A DNA stretch of 64,000 nucleotides from Streptomyces sp. CB02414. Its GTDB lineage: Bacteria > Actinomycetota > Actinomycetes > Streptomycetales > Streptomycetaceae. Numbering within the stretch: the first letter of the stretch is position 1; the number at the start of each line of letters is the position of its first letter. Of the stretch, positions 26,894 to 34,889 are shown in pieces. The DNA lies in contig NZ_LIPF01000010.1 in NCBI RefSeq assembly GCF_001905385.1, forward strand, positions 248,001-312,000, written 5' to 3'. The notes beneath the pieces are model-generated. The model saw nothing but the letters and a program-made list of their open reading frames with translations. It did no database searches and had not been told where the DNA came from. Position numbers and translations under genes: made by a program.

Positions 26894-27196
26894 TCAGATG
26901 ATCGGATCGTGGACGGTGACCAGCTTGGTGCCGTCGGGGAAAGTGGCTTCGACCTGCACGTCGTGGATCATCTCGGGGATCCCGTCCATGACCTCGTCGC
27001 GCTGGATCAGCTTGCGTCCGGAGGCCATGAGTTCACCGACCGTGCGGCCGTCCCGGGCACCTTCGAGGATGTGCGAGGTGATCAGGGCGACCACCTCGGG
27101 ATGGTTGAGTTTCACGCCTCGTGCGCGGCGCTTCTCGGCCACGTCCGCGGCCACATGGATGAGCAGTCTCTCCTGCTCGTGCGGGGTCAGTTGCAT
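26894..27196 (-). CDS. ureA: Urease gamma subunit
   Basis: 100 residues, from MQLTPHEQERLLIHVAADVA to LVTVHDPII, the family's usual length and ends. Conserved LNHPEVVALITSHILEGARDG is present. It is the first gene of ureABCFGD. The 164-bp region upstream carries a direct repeat GAATGC at 4-nt spacing (about 27279-27294) but no recognised nickel or nitrogen box. Confidence 0.95.
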   Translation of the reverse strand: MQLTPHEQERLLIHVAADVAEKRRARGVKLNHPEVVALITSHILEGARDGRTVGELMASGRKLIQRDEVMDGIPEMIHDVQVEATFPDGTKLVTVHDPII

Positions 27197-27360
27197 TTAC
27201 CACCTCACAGGGCATGACGCCAGGACCGGACGTCCGGCTGCCGCGTCCACCGCGACGGCTCTAGATGTAACACACATGAATGCGCTGGAATGCACACGCC
27301 GGTGTTCAAAAACCGCAGGTGGATCGGGGTGGAGAGTAGGGCTAGAGTGTTTCTGCCGCG

Positions 27361-28014
27361 TCACGCTTTCTTGACCGACTGATTACCGGTGCCGTCGGTG
27401 GTCTCTCGCATGCTCAACAGCCCTCGCACGCCTGCCTGGAGAGCCTCCGGGGAGAAGCTGCCGAACAGCGCGTACTGGGCCCCGAAGCCCTGGACCGTCG
27501 CCATCAGCGTCCGGGCCACGGCGTCCGGGTCGACGTCGTCGCGCATCATGCCCGCTTCCTGGTAGCGGACGACGACCTTGGCCCAGGACGCGAGGACCTT
27601 GGCGAAGCCCTCGTCCAGCAGGGCGGAGAGCGTCTCGTTGCGCAGCGTCTCGGTCCAGGCCTGGATCATGAGGCGCGGGAACAGCCACCGACCGTCGTCC
27701 GTCAGCGCCGGCCGCTCCCGCGCCATGTGCGCCAGGGTGCGGGCGATGAGCTCGTCGGGCATGGCCGGCGGGTCCTCCTGCGCCGCCCGCTCGTACACGT
27801 CCCGGATGGCGCCCAGCACCTCGGCGACGATGGCCTCGATCAACTCCTCCTTGCCGCTGAAGTAGCGGTAGACGGCTCCCGCCGAGAGGTCGACCTCCTT
27901 CAGCACGTCCTGCATCGACGTGGCGTGGAAGCCGTTGCGGGCGAAGCAGAGCGCGGCGCCGTCGAGGATCTGCCGGCGGCGGGCGTCGAGGTGTTCCTGG
28001 GATACGCGAGCCAT
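27361..28014 (-). CDS. TetR/AcrR family repressor
   Basis: 217 residues. The N-terminal HTH is standard (RRRQILDGAALCFARNGFHATSMQDVLKEVDLSAGAVYRYFSGKEELIEAIVAE), followed by a helical ligand domain. The ATG at 28014 is chosen because the HTH then starts near residue 10; the longer frame crosses the operators. It is divergent from a membrane-protein gene and two near-identical 19-bp operator-like sequences lie between, so it probably represses both itself and that gene in response to a small hydrophobic ligand. Confidence 0.92.
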   Translation of the reverse strand: MARVSQEHLDARRRQILDGAALCFARNGFHATSMQDVLKEVDLSAGAVYRYFSGKEELIEAIVAEVLGAIRDVYERAAQEDPPAMPDELIARTLAHMARERPALTDDGRWLFPRLMIQAWTETLRNETLSALLDEGFAKVLASWAKVVVRYQEAGMMRDDVDPDAVARTLMATVQGFGAQYALFGSFSPEALQAGVRGLLSMRETTDGTGNQSVKKA

Positions 28015-28026
28015 GACACCCAACTT

Positions 28027-28045
28027 AAAACGAACGTTCCTTCTT
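28027..28045. promoter_or_regulatory. TetR operator copy 1
   Basis: AAAACGAACGTTCCTTCTT, with the perfect palindrome GAACGTTC at its centre, lies just 13 nt in front of the repressor start. An almost identical copy lies 58 bp away in front of the divergent gene. Confidence 0.75.
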
Positions 28046-28084
28046 GACAAGAAGGCCCGACGGTCGCACGGTGGAGACACAGTC

Positions 28085-28103
28085 AAAACGAACGATCCTT
28101 CTT
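28085..28103. promoter_or_regulatory. TetR operator copy 2
   Basis: AAAACGAACGATCCTTCTT differs from copy 1 by one base and lies 15 nt before the start of the membrane-protein gene, directly over its expected promoter or ribosome-site region. Confidence 0.75.
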
Positions 28104-28117
28104 TTTGAGGAGTCCTC

Positions 28118-29107
28118 ATGGACACGCGTCGACTGATCGCCGTGATCGTCCTGGTCCCCGTGCTGGTCTCCCTGGCCCTGTGGGCCTTCGCGTGGCCGGC
28201 CTCCCGTACGGCACCGCGCGATCTGCCACTCGGCGTGGCGGGGCCGCCCGCCGCGGTCGCGCAGGTCGAGCAGCGGCTCGCCCAGCGCGAGGGCGCCTTC
28301 GAGCTCCACCGCTATGCCGACGAGGCCGCGGCCCGCGACGCCGTCGAGGACCGGACCGTGTACGGCGCGGTGGTGACCGACGGCGACGGCGTGAAGCTGC
28401 TCACCGCGTCCGCCGCGAGTCCGGCCGTCGCGCAGTCGCTGCGGCAGGCGGTGACCGAGCAGGCGTCCGCCACGGGGGCCGCCGTCCAGGTCGCCGACGT
28501 GGTGCCCGCACCCGGCGCGGATCCGCGCGGCGCGGCACTGAGCGCGAGTGTGCTGCCGCTGGCGCTGGCCGGGATCGCGACCGGCGCGGTGGCGACCCTG
28601 CTGGGGCTGCGGGGCCTGCGCGCGGCCCTGGCACTGGTCGGCGCGGCGGCCCTGACCGGACTGGTCGCGGCGGCGATCGCGCACAGCTGGCTCGGGGCGG
28701 TCACCGGTGACTGGTGGACCGTGGCCGGGGTGTTCGTGCTGTCGACCCTGGCTGTGGGCGCGGGCGTCGCCGGACTGGCGGCACTGCTCGGCCGCGCGGG
28801 TCTCGCGCTGGGCGGAGCGGTGATGATGCTCCTGGGCAACCCCTTCTCGGCGGCTTCCTCGGCGCCGGAGATGCTGCCGGAGCCGGCCGGGGCGATCGGG
28901 CAGTGGCTGCCGCCGGGTGCGGGCGCCTCGCTGCTGCGCTCGGTGTCGTTCTTCGACGGCGCGGCGGCCACCGGCCCCGCGCTGACCCTCGCCTGGTGGG
29001 CGCTGCTGGGCCTGGGGGCGGTCCTGGTGGGCGGTGCCCTGCGGCGGCGCACCCGCGGTGCGACCCCGGCACGGGACCAGGCGCCGGCGCCGGCCCCCGT
29101 CTCCTGA
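28118..29107 (+). CDS. Membrane protein of the YhgE/ABC-2 permease type under TetR control
   Basis: 329 residues. One N-terminal helix (about 7-26), an outer domain of about 120 residues (PLGVAGPPAAVAQVEQRL...), then five or six helices from about residue 145, ending in a basic tail. This layout matches ABC-2-like permeases and the YhgE/Pip family, often regulated by divergent TetR repressors and linked to efflux. No ATPase is encoded nearby. The GAGGAGTCCTC ribosome site overlaps the end of operator copy 2. The substrate is unknown. Confidence 0.8.
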   Translation: MDTRRLIAVIVLVPVLVSLALWAFAWPASRTAPRDLPLGVAGPPAAVAQVEQRLAQREGAFELHRYADEAAARDAVEDRTVYGAVVTDGDGVKLLTASAASPAVAQSLRQAVTEQASATGAAVQVADVVPAPGADPRGAALSASVLPLALAGIATGAVATLLGLRGLRAALALVGAAALTGLVAAAIAHSWLGAVTGDWWTVAGVFVLSTLAVGAGVAGLAALLGRAGLALGGAVMMLLGNPFSAASSAPEMLPEPAGAIGQWLPPGAGASLLRSVSFFDGAAATGPALTLAWWALLGLGAVLVGGALRRRTRGATPARDQAPAPAPVS

Positions 29108-29181
29108 GACGCCGGGCCACCCGCCGGCCGCGCACGTCCCGCACCACGACCGGATCGTGCCCGGCGCGAGGTGAGCCGCCG

Positions 29182-29640
29182 ATGCTGCCACCGGAACCGC
29201 CTGCGCTGCCCGCCCTCACCCGCGCCGAGGGAGAGCTGATCGACCGTTACCTGGACGTCCTGAACCTGCTCGGCCGCATCAACCCGGCGCTGGACGGCGA
29301 GACCTACCGCGCTGCGCGCCGCCCAGGCGCTGGTGGGCAAGGCGAGCGCCCTGCGCGACGCGCTCGCGGTCATGCACCGGGGGGGGCGGGGCGGAACGGC
29401 GTACGGCATGGGTCAGCCTTCCGCCGGCTCACGGCAGTTGAGGAACGCGGCGTCGAAACGGACCAAACGGCGTACCCCCTTTCGGCGTAGGAACACCTCG
29501 GATTTCCGGGCCTCCGGGGTTGCGCGGGCCGCGTGCCCCGGCGCCGGAAGGACTCACTCCGCCGCTGGTCCCGGCTTCGTCACCACGCTGGACGAGGAGC
29601 CGAACGGAGCGCCGCCCACCCGAACGGATGAGTGGTGAGT
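29182..29640 (+). pseudogene. Frameshifted remnant of a small cytosolic protein
   Basis: From ATG 29182 the frame reads MLPPEPPALPALTRAEGELIDRYLDVLNLLGRINPALDGETYR with normal Streptomyces codon use, then degrades. A shift of frame near 29310 restores LRAAQALVGKASALRDALAVMHR. The joined product looks like a leucine-rich helical protein of about 70 residues, resembling small Streptomyces hypothetical proteins. Beyond a G-run at 29380-29398 codon use is poor in every frame. One indel, real or from sequencing, would explain the break. Confidence 0.5.
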
Positions 29641-29749
29641 AACAACACAAAGGGCACGTTCCGTTGGGATTTTCCCACCGGGCGGGACAAGATCCGTGAC
29701 TGACGACAAGCCCCCGCCGCAGCGGCGGGGCGGTCCGGGCGGACGCCGA

Positions 29750-29955
29750 GTCCTGCCGCCGTCCGGACGACCGGTCGACAGGAGTGGATCGGCAGGAGTG
29801 GAGGACCCGAGCACGACGGGTCGCCGGTACGGCCGTCTCCGGGAGGAGGACGCCGCGCCGAGCAGCCCTTGGGGTGAAGCCGCACCCGTGCGGCCGGGCA
29901 ACTTCGCCAGCCCGAATCCGACAGGTCATCCTTCACAGGCGGCTGACGAAGGGTT
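29750..29955 (+). ncRNA. ydaO/yuaA-type cyclic di-AMP riboswitch
   Basis: The leader of the NlpC/P60 gene carries the conserved ydaO landmarks in order: GGAGGACCC near 29800, GGGGTGAAGCCGC at 29871-29883, CCGGGCAACTTCGCC, and the 3' core GCCCGAATCCGACAGGTCATCC ending in GGCGGCTGACGAAGG. These segments form the paired pseudo-symmetric c-di-AMP pockets. The 3' edge is clear, about 5 nt before the ATG. The 5' edge is approximate and assumes a closing helix between GCCGCC (about 29755) and GGCGGC (about 29939). High c-di-AMP usually turns such genes off. Confidence 0.85.
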
Positions 29956-29959
29956 GCGC

Positions 29960-30433
29960 ATGTCTGCGCTCAATCGAGTCCCGTCGCTGATGGCCCGTGC
30001 CGGTACGGCCTCCGCTCTCACCCTCGCCGCCGTGGGCGGCTCCGTCGTGGTTCCCGGCGTCGCCTCCGAGGCGGCCGCGGCGAGCCACGCCACCAAGGCG
30101 CTCAAGATCGCGGCTTCCAAGAAGGGTTCACCGTACAAATGGGGTGCCGTCGGCCCACACAGGTTCGACTGCTCGGGGCTGACGCTGTATTCGTTCAAGA
30201 AGGCCGGCAAGAAGCTGCCGCGCACGGCGGCCCAGCAGTACAACAAGACCAGGCATGTCTCGGCCAAGAACCGCAAGGCCGGTGACCTGGTCTTCTTCCA
30301 TTCGGGCCGCAGTGTCTACCACGTCGGCATCTACGCCGGTAAGGGCAAGATCTGGCACGCCCCGAAGACCGGGGACGTGGTGCGCCTGCAGAAGATCTGG
30401 ACCGGCAGCGTCTGGTACGGCCGGGTCAAGTAG
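29960..30433 (+). CDS. Secreted NlpC/P60 cell-wall hydrolase
   Basis: 157 residues. A signal peptide (LMARAGTASALTLAAVGGSVVVPGVASEAAAA) is followed by one NlpC/P60 domain with catalytic Cys in HRFDCSGLTLYSF, His in SVYHVGIYAGKGK and the third polar residue in IWHAPKTGD. Members cut D-Glu-to-diamino-acid bonds in peptidoglycan stems. It has no binding domain, so it is a minimal hydrolase. The ATG at 29960 lies directly behind a c-di-AMP riboswitch, which matches the known control of Streptomyces wall hydrolases during growth and germination. Confidence 0.92.
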   Translation: MSALNRVPSLMARAGTASALTLAAVGGSVVVPGVASEAAAASHATKALKIAASKKGSPYKWGAVGPHRFDCSGLTLYSFKKAGKKLPRTAAQQYNKTRHVSAKNRKAGDLVFFHSGRSVYHVGIYAGKGKIWHAPKTGDVVRLQKIWTGSVWYGRVK

Positions 30434-30437
30434 CCCG

Positions 30438-30483
30438 CCCGGGACGGGTGACGGTGTACTGATCCGCCGTCACCCGTCCCGGG
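30438..30483. terminator. Hairpin terminator after the NlpC/P60 gene
   Basis: A perfect 17-bp stem, CCCGGGACGGGTGACGG against CCGTCACCCGTCCCGGG, with a 12-nt loop. It lies 4 nt after the stop codon and also faces the 3' end of the convergent ATPase gene. Confidence 0.88.
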
Positions 30484-30514
30484 TGCCGGATGCGCGCGGT
30501 GCCGGATGTCCGCG

Positions 30515-31009
30515 TCACCGCCGGGGTTGCTCCTGGGTGCCCGTGCCCTGTCCCGCGACCGCGGCCGGTTCGGGCGCGACCGCGCGGTCCGGCGGCGTCC
30601 AGGGAAGTTCGATGGAGATGGTCTTGCCCCCCTCCCGCGTGGGGCGCACCCTCAGCTTGCCGCCGCACTCCGCCGTCAGCCAGCGAATGATCACCATGCC
30701 CCGGCCGTTGTCCTGCTGGACGGCGGCCGGCAGGCGTTTGGGGAAGCGCGGATGGCTGTCGGTGACGCCGATGCGCAGCCGCTCGTCGCGGTCGAGCGCC
30801 AGGTCCACCGTGAAGGTGGGCGACTGGCCGAAGGTGTGCTGGACCGCGTTGGTCGCCAGCTCCGAGACGATGAGCCGGACGGTCTCGGACACCTCCGCCT
30901 CCGCCGGCAGGCCCCACTCCGCCAGTGTGCCGACCACGTAGGTCCGCGCGGCGGCCACCGAGGCCGGATCGCTCGGCAGAGTGACGGATGCTTCCAGATG
31001 GTCTGCCAT
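30515..31009 (-). CDS. RsbW/SpoIIAB-like ATP-binding regulatory kinase
   Basis: 164 residues of the HATPase_c type. N-box SELATNAVQHTF, G1-like GVTDSHPRFP and GRGMVIIRWL support ATP binding. Streptomyces have dozens of these proteins, often beside an XRE-DUF5753 regulator and a DUF397 protein, as here (divergent, next two genes). The family includes anti-sigma kinases, but the partner of this copy is unknown. ATG 31009 gives the typical short N-terminus; the longer frame is not supported. The Pro/Ala-rich tail is probably disordered. Confidence 0.85.
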   Translation of the reverse strand: MADHLEASVTLPSDPASVAAARTYVVGTLAEWGLPAEAEVSETVRLIVSELATNAVQHTFGQSPTFTVDLALDRDERLRIGVTDSHPRFPKRLPAAVQQDNGRGMVIIRWLTAECGGKLRVRPTREGGKTISIELPWTPPDRAVAPEPAAVAGQGTGTQEQPRR

Positions 31010-31101
31010 GGCGACGTCGTCCCTTTCCCACGGGACCGCAGCCCGACACGGAGCGGATGGTTCGAGTACGGTCCCGGACTGGTGCTTCGCCGTCAGAGTG
31101 C

Positions 31102-31120
31102 CATCACCGGGGCGGTGATG
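31102..31120. promoter_or_regulatory. 19-bp perfect palindrome, candidate operator of the XRE regulator
   Basis: CATCACCG-GGG-CGGTGATG sits in the 214-bp divergent gap between the ATPase and the XRE gene. A further palindrome, ATATGCATAT at 31138-31147, lies in a local AT-rich patch that may hold a promoter. Both could bind the XRE protein. Confidence 0.5.
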
Positions 31121-31223
31121 AGCGGCGATCCACCAAGATATGCATATATCTGTCGCTCGATGCGGTGAACTCTGCGACGGCAGAGCGTATTCGGGCGACT
31201 CATAGGGAGTAGAGGAGTGGCCC

Positions 31224-32087
31224 ATGCAGCACGGTCCCGTGGTGCGCCGTCGGAAGCTGGGCGCCGAACTGCGCGCCCTGCGCACGTCGGCGGGGATCAC
31301 CAGCGGTGAGGCGGCCCGCCTCGTGGGCTGGCACCAGTCGAAGGTCAGCCGGATCGAGACCGGCACGAGCGGGGCGAAACCGGCCGACGTGCGGTTACTG
31401 CTGGACGCCTACGGCGTGGACGACGCCCAGCTGCGGGAACTGCTGGTGGTGCTGGCCGGCACCGACGGGCAGGGCGGCGGCCGGAACGACTGGTGGCACG
31501 CTTATCGCGGAGTACTCCCGCCGACCTACCGGGACTTCATCAGCCTGGAGTCCCAGGCGAGCGCGATGCGCACCCTGGAGACCACGGTGGTCCCCGGCCT
31601 GCTGCAGACGCCGGAGTACGCCCGCGCGGTGACGCGCGCCGCGGCGGACGGACTGCCGGAGGAACGGCTGGACACGTTGGTGGAGGTCCGGCTGGCCCGG
31701 CAGGACGTGCTGCGGGCCGAGCCGCCGCTCCGGCTGAGCGCGGTCCTGGACGAGGCGGTGCTGCGCCGCGAGGTCGGCGGACCGGGTGTCATGGCCCGTC
31801 AGCTGGAGCGGCTGGTCGAGGCCGCGCGCCTGCCCCATGTCCGGCTCCGGGTACTGCCGTTCGCCGCCGGGGCGCACATCGGTGTCACCGGCCCTTTCGT
31901 AATCTTCTCTTTTTCGAGCACTTCTGATCTCGACGTGGTTGTTCTCGACCACTTGACGAGTAGCCTGCATCTCGAACGGAAAGAAGACCTAGAGGCCTAC
32001 ACCGAGGCCTTCAACGCCCTTCTGGTTCATGCCCTTTCGCCCGAGGACTCGTTGGACTTCATCGCCGCGACCGCGGCGGGCGCGTAA
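31224..32087 (+). CDS. XRE-family regulator with DUF5753 domain (TTA codon)
   Basis: 287 residues. The HTH (LRTSAGITSGEAARLVGWHQSKVSRIETG, about 19-47) is followed by a DUF5753 effector domain from about residue 95 (SLESQASAMRTLETTVVPGLLQTPEYARA..). It forms the widespread Streptomyces pair with the DUF397 gene 9 nt downstream and is divergent from an RsbW-like ATPase. Systems of this type resemble the WhiJ/BldB-like developmental modules. Codon 58 (31395-31397) is TTA, so translation probably needs the bldA tRNA. That fits a developmental or antibiotic-phase role. Confidence 0.9.
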   Translation: MQHGPVVRRRKLGAELRALRTSAGITSGEAARLVGWHQSKVSRIETGTSGAKPADVRLLLDAYGVDDAQLRELLVVLAGTDGQGGGRNDWWHAYRGVLPPTYRDFISLESQASAMRTLETTVVPGLLQTPEYARAVTRAAADGLPEERLDTLVEVRLARQDVLRAEPPLRLSAVLDEAVLRREVGGPGVMARQLERLVEAARLPHVRLRVLPFAAGAHIGVTGPFVIFSFSSTSDLDVVVLDHLTSSLHLERKEDLEAYTEAFNALLVHALSPEDSLDFIAATAAGA

Positions 32088-32096
32088 GGAGGCACC

Positions 32097-32351
32097 ATGT
32101 CAGGCACCACGTCAGGAACCGCGACGGCACGTGTGCGGAACATCCCCGTCAGTACCGAGTTGCCCGGCGCGCGCTGGCTGCGCAGCAGCTACAGCACCGG
32201 GGCGAACAACTGTGTGGAGACGGCCCGGCCGTCGGCCGGCCCCTGGGCCGGACTGCTCGCCGTGCGCGACTCCAAGGACCCGGCCGGACCCGCGCTGCTC
32301 TTCTCCCCCGGGAGCTGGGCGTCGTTCACCGCCTCGGTCCACCGCCACTGA
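32097..32351 (+). CDS. DUF397 small regulatory protein
   Basis: 84 residues with the DUF397 signature WLRSSYSTGANNCVETA, AVRDSKDPAGPALLFSPGSWASF. These small acidic proteins are thought to antagonise the XRE-DUF5753 protein encoded just upstream, in an antitoxin-like relation. The gene follows with a 9-nt gap and an AAGGAGGC ribosome site, so the pair is cotranscribed. Confidence 0.92.
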   Translation: MSGTTSGTATARVRNIPVSTELPGARWLRSSYSTGANNCVETARPSAGPWAGLLAVRDSKDPAGPALLFSPGSWASFTASVHRH

Positions 32352-32393
32352 TCCGGTCGGTCGTCGGTCGGCGCACGGCCGTGTCACGCCGAC

Positions 32394-33521
32394 TCATGGT
32401 CGCGTTCCGCCGATGACCCGTACAGCGCGTTCGATCTGTTCCCCGGAGAGGTCCGCACGAGCGGTCAGCCTGAGCCGTGAGACGCCGTCGGGCACGGAAG
32501 GAGGACGGAAGCAGCCCACGGCCAGGCCGGCCGCACGGCAGTCGGCCGCCCACCGTACGGCCCCCTCCGGGGAGGGGGCGCGCACCGAGACGACCGCGGC
32601 GTCCGGACGTACCGCGGAATGCCCCTCTGCGGTCAGGCGTGCGTGCAGTCCGGCCGCCACCGCCCGCGCCCGCGCCGCCCGTTCGGGCTCGCGGCGCAGC
32701 AGCGTCAGCGCCGCCAGCGCCCCGCCCGCCGCCGCGGGGGCGAGACCGGTGTCGAAGATGAACGTCCTGGCCGCGTTGACCAGATGCTCGATCACCCGGG
32801 CGGGCCCGAGCACGGCACCGCCCTGACTGCCGAGCGACTTGGAGAGCGTCACCGTCACGACGACGTCGTCGGCGCCCGCGAGGCCCGCCGCGTGCGCGGC
32901 GCCCCGGCCGCCCTCGCCGAGGACACCGAGACCGTGCGCGTCGTCGACGACCAGCCCGGCCCCGTACTCGCGGCAGGCCCCGGCGAGCGCGGCCAGTGGC
33001 GCCGCGTCACCGTCGACCGAGAAGACCGTGTCGGACACCGTGACCGCGGGACCGTCGTGCGTCGCCAGCGCCTTGCGCACGGCGTCCGGGTCGGCGTGTC
33101 CCACGACCTGGGTCGTGCCGCGCGCCAGGCGGCAGCCGTCGATCAGGGAGGCGTGGTTGCCCGCGTCGGAGACGACGAGGGAGCCGTGCGGGGCCAGGGC
33201 GGTGACCGCGGCGAGGTTGGCCGCGTAGCCGGAGGAGAAGACGAGGGCGGCCTCGAAGCCGCAGAAGTCGGCCAGTTCGCGTTCGAGTTCGGCGTGCAGT
33301 TCGGTCGTGCCGGTCACCAGCCGGGAGCCCGTCGCGCCGGCGCCCCAGCTCCGCGCGGCCCGCGCCGCCCCCTCGGTGACCTCCGGGTGCCGGGCCAGTC
33401 CGAGGTAGTCGTTGCTCGCCAGGTCCAGCAGCGGCGAGTCGGCCGGACGGGGGCGCAGAATCCGGACGAGGCCCGCCCGGCGACGCGCCCGGGCCTGCTC
33501 GTCGATCCAGCCGAACGCCAT
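32394..33521 (-). CDS. bioF: 8-amino-7-oxononanoate synthase
   Basis: 375-residue PLP alpha-oxoamine synthase. It condenses pimeloyl-thioester with alanine to give KAPA in biotin synthesis. Visible marks are LASNDYLGLARHPEV, GSRLVTGTTELHAELE, DDAHGLGVLGEGGRG (PLP-binding Asp and His) and the PLP lysine in TVTLSKSLGSQGG. The ATG at 33521 begins MAFGWIDEQARARRRAGL, the family's normal N-terminus. It is divergent from bioBAD across 150 bp, which probably holds a shared control site. A longer open frame past the start is only a shadow of bioB. Confidence 0.93.
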   Translation of the reverse strand: MAFGWIDEQARARRRAGLVRILRPRPADSPLLDLASNDYLGLARHPEVTEGAARAARSWGAGATGSRLVTGTTELHAELERELADFCGFEAALVFSSGYAANLAAVTALAPHGSLVVSDAGNHASLIDGCRLARGTTQVVGHADPDAVRKALATHDGPAVTVSDTVFSVDGDAAPLAALAGACREYGAGLVVDDAHGLGVLGEGGRGAAHAAGLAGADDVVVTVTLSKSLGSQGGAVLGPARVIEHLVNAARTFIFDTGLAPAAAGGALAALTLLRREPERAARARAVAAGLHARLTAEGHSAVRPDAAVVSVRAPSPEGAVRWAADCRAAGLAVGCFRPPSVPDGVSRLRLTARADLSGEQIERAVRVIGGTRP

Positions 33522-33585
33522 GGGTGAGCCCTCCGGGGTTTTGTAGGCAATGGACAGACGATAGCCGTACCGCCACCCCCGCGAG

Positions 33586-33603
33586 GTGTGGCAATACCCA
33601 CAC
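33586..33603. promoter_or_regulatory. Inverted repeat in the bioF-bioB divergent region
   Basis: GTGTGG-CAATAC-CCACAC is a perfect 6-bp inverted repeat midway between the two divergent biotin operons. It does not look like the known BioQ or BirA boxes I can recall. It may be a hairpin or operator, at modest confidence. Confidence 0.35.
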
Positions 33604-33671
33604 GGTGATCTGTCAGTGTTGTGCAAACTCTCCTTGGCCCCGGGCGGCCCCTTAGGACAGGATCGGCTCTC

Positions 33672-34889
33672 ATGGACCTGCTGAACACGCTGGTGGACAA
33701 GGGGCTTCGGCGCGAGACGCCGACCCGCGAGGAGGCCCTTGCCGTCCTCGCCACTTCCGACGACGACCTGCTCGATGTGGTGGCCGCGGCCGGCAAGGTG
33801 CGCCGGCACTGGTTCGGACGGCGGGTGAAACTCAACTACCTCGTCAACCTCAAGTCGGGTCTGTGCCCCGAGGACTGCTCCTACTGCTCGCAGCGGCTCG
33901 GCTCCAAGGCCGAGATCCTCAAGTACACCTGGCTCAAGCCCGACCAGGCCTCGCAGGCCGCCGCGGCGGGCGTGGCCGGGGGCGCCAAGCGGGTGTGCCT
34001 GGTGGCCAGCGGACGCGGGCCGACCGACCGGGACGTGGACCGGGTCTCGGACACCATCAAGGCCATCAAGGAGCAGAACGAGGCCGTCGAGGTGTGCGCG
34101 TGCCTCGGCCTGCTCTCCGACGGCCAGGCGGAGCGGCTTCGCGAGGCCGGCGCCGACGCCTACAACCACAACCTGAACACGTCCGAGGCGACGTACGGGG
34201 ACATCACGACCACGCACACGTACGCCGACCGGGTGGACACGGTCAACAAGGCGCACGCCGCCGGGCTGTCCGCCTGCTCCGGGCTGATCGCGGGCATGGG
34301 CGAGAGCGACGAGGACCTGGTCGACGTGGTCTTCTCGCTGCGCGAGCTCGACCCCGACTCGGTACCGGTCAACTTCCTGATCCCGATGGAGGGCACGCCG
34401 CTCGCCAAGGAGTGGCACCTCACCCCGCAGCGGTGCCTGCGCATCCTGGCGATGACGCGGTTCGTCTGCCCGGACGTCGAGGTGCGCATCGCGGGCGGGC
34501 GCGAGGTCCACCTGCGCACGATGCAGCCGCTGGCCCTGAACCTGGCCAACTCCATTTTCCTCGGCGACTACCTCACCAGCGAGGGGCAGGCCGGCCATGC
34601 CGACCTGGAGATGATCGCGGACGCCGGGTTCGAGGTGGAGGGCGCCGGCGAGGTGACGCTGCCGGAGCACCGGGTCGCGGACCGGGGCGGGTGCGGGTCG
34701 CACGGGGAGGGCGGGGGCTGCGGGTCCTCGCACGAGGGCGGCGGTGTCTGCGGGTCCGTCCCGGCCGAGGGCGCCGGCGGCTGCGGTGCCGCCGTGCCCG
34801 CCGAACCCGCCGTCGCGGGCGAACCGCGTACGGACCTGGTCGCCGTACGCCGTCGTGGTGCCGGAACGGATCTCGCGCCCAATGCCTGA
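33672..34889 (+). CDS. bioB: Biotin synthase with Cys/Gly/His-rich C-terminal extension
   Basis: 405-residue radical-SAM enzyme that inserts sulfur into dethiobiotin. The SAM cluster motif GLCPEDCSYCSQ gives Cys65, Cys69 and Cys72. YNHNLNTSE and the Arg in EVRIAGGREVHLR are family marks for the second cluster and substrate site. The normal core ends near residue 325. A tail from about residue 339 holds four Cys (341, 350, 360, 371) spaced in Gly-rich repeats with His, of unknown role. The stop overlaps bioA by 8 nt. Confidence 0.95.
   Translation: MDLLNTLVDKGLRRETPTREEALAVLATSDDDLLDVVAAAGKVRRHWFGRRVKLNYLVNLKSGLCPEDCSYCSQRLGSKAEILKYTWLKPDQASQAAAAGVAGGAKRVCLVASGRGPTDRDVDRVSDTIKAIKEQNEAVEVCACLGLLSDGQAERLREAGADAYNHNLNTSEATYGDITTTHTYADRVDTVNKAHAAGLSACSGLIAGMGESDEDLVDVVFSLRELDPDSVPVNFLIPMEGTPLAKEWHLTPQRCLRILAMTRFVCPDVEVRIAGGREVHLRTMQPLALNLANSIFLGDYLTSEGQAGHADLEMIADAGFEVEGAGEVTLPEHRVADRGGCGSHGEGGGCGSSHEGGGVCGSVPAEGAGGCGAAVPAEPAVAGEPRTDLVAVRRRGAGTDLAPNA

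Noticed and set aside
27279..27294. GAATGC direct repeat before ureA as a nickel or nitrogen box
   Set aside because: Does not match a box I can name; 6-bp repeats are weak evidence alone.
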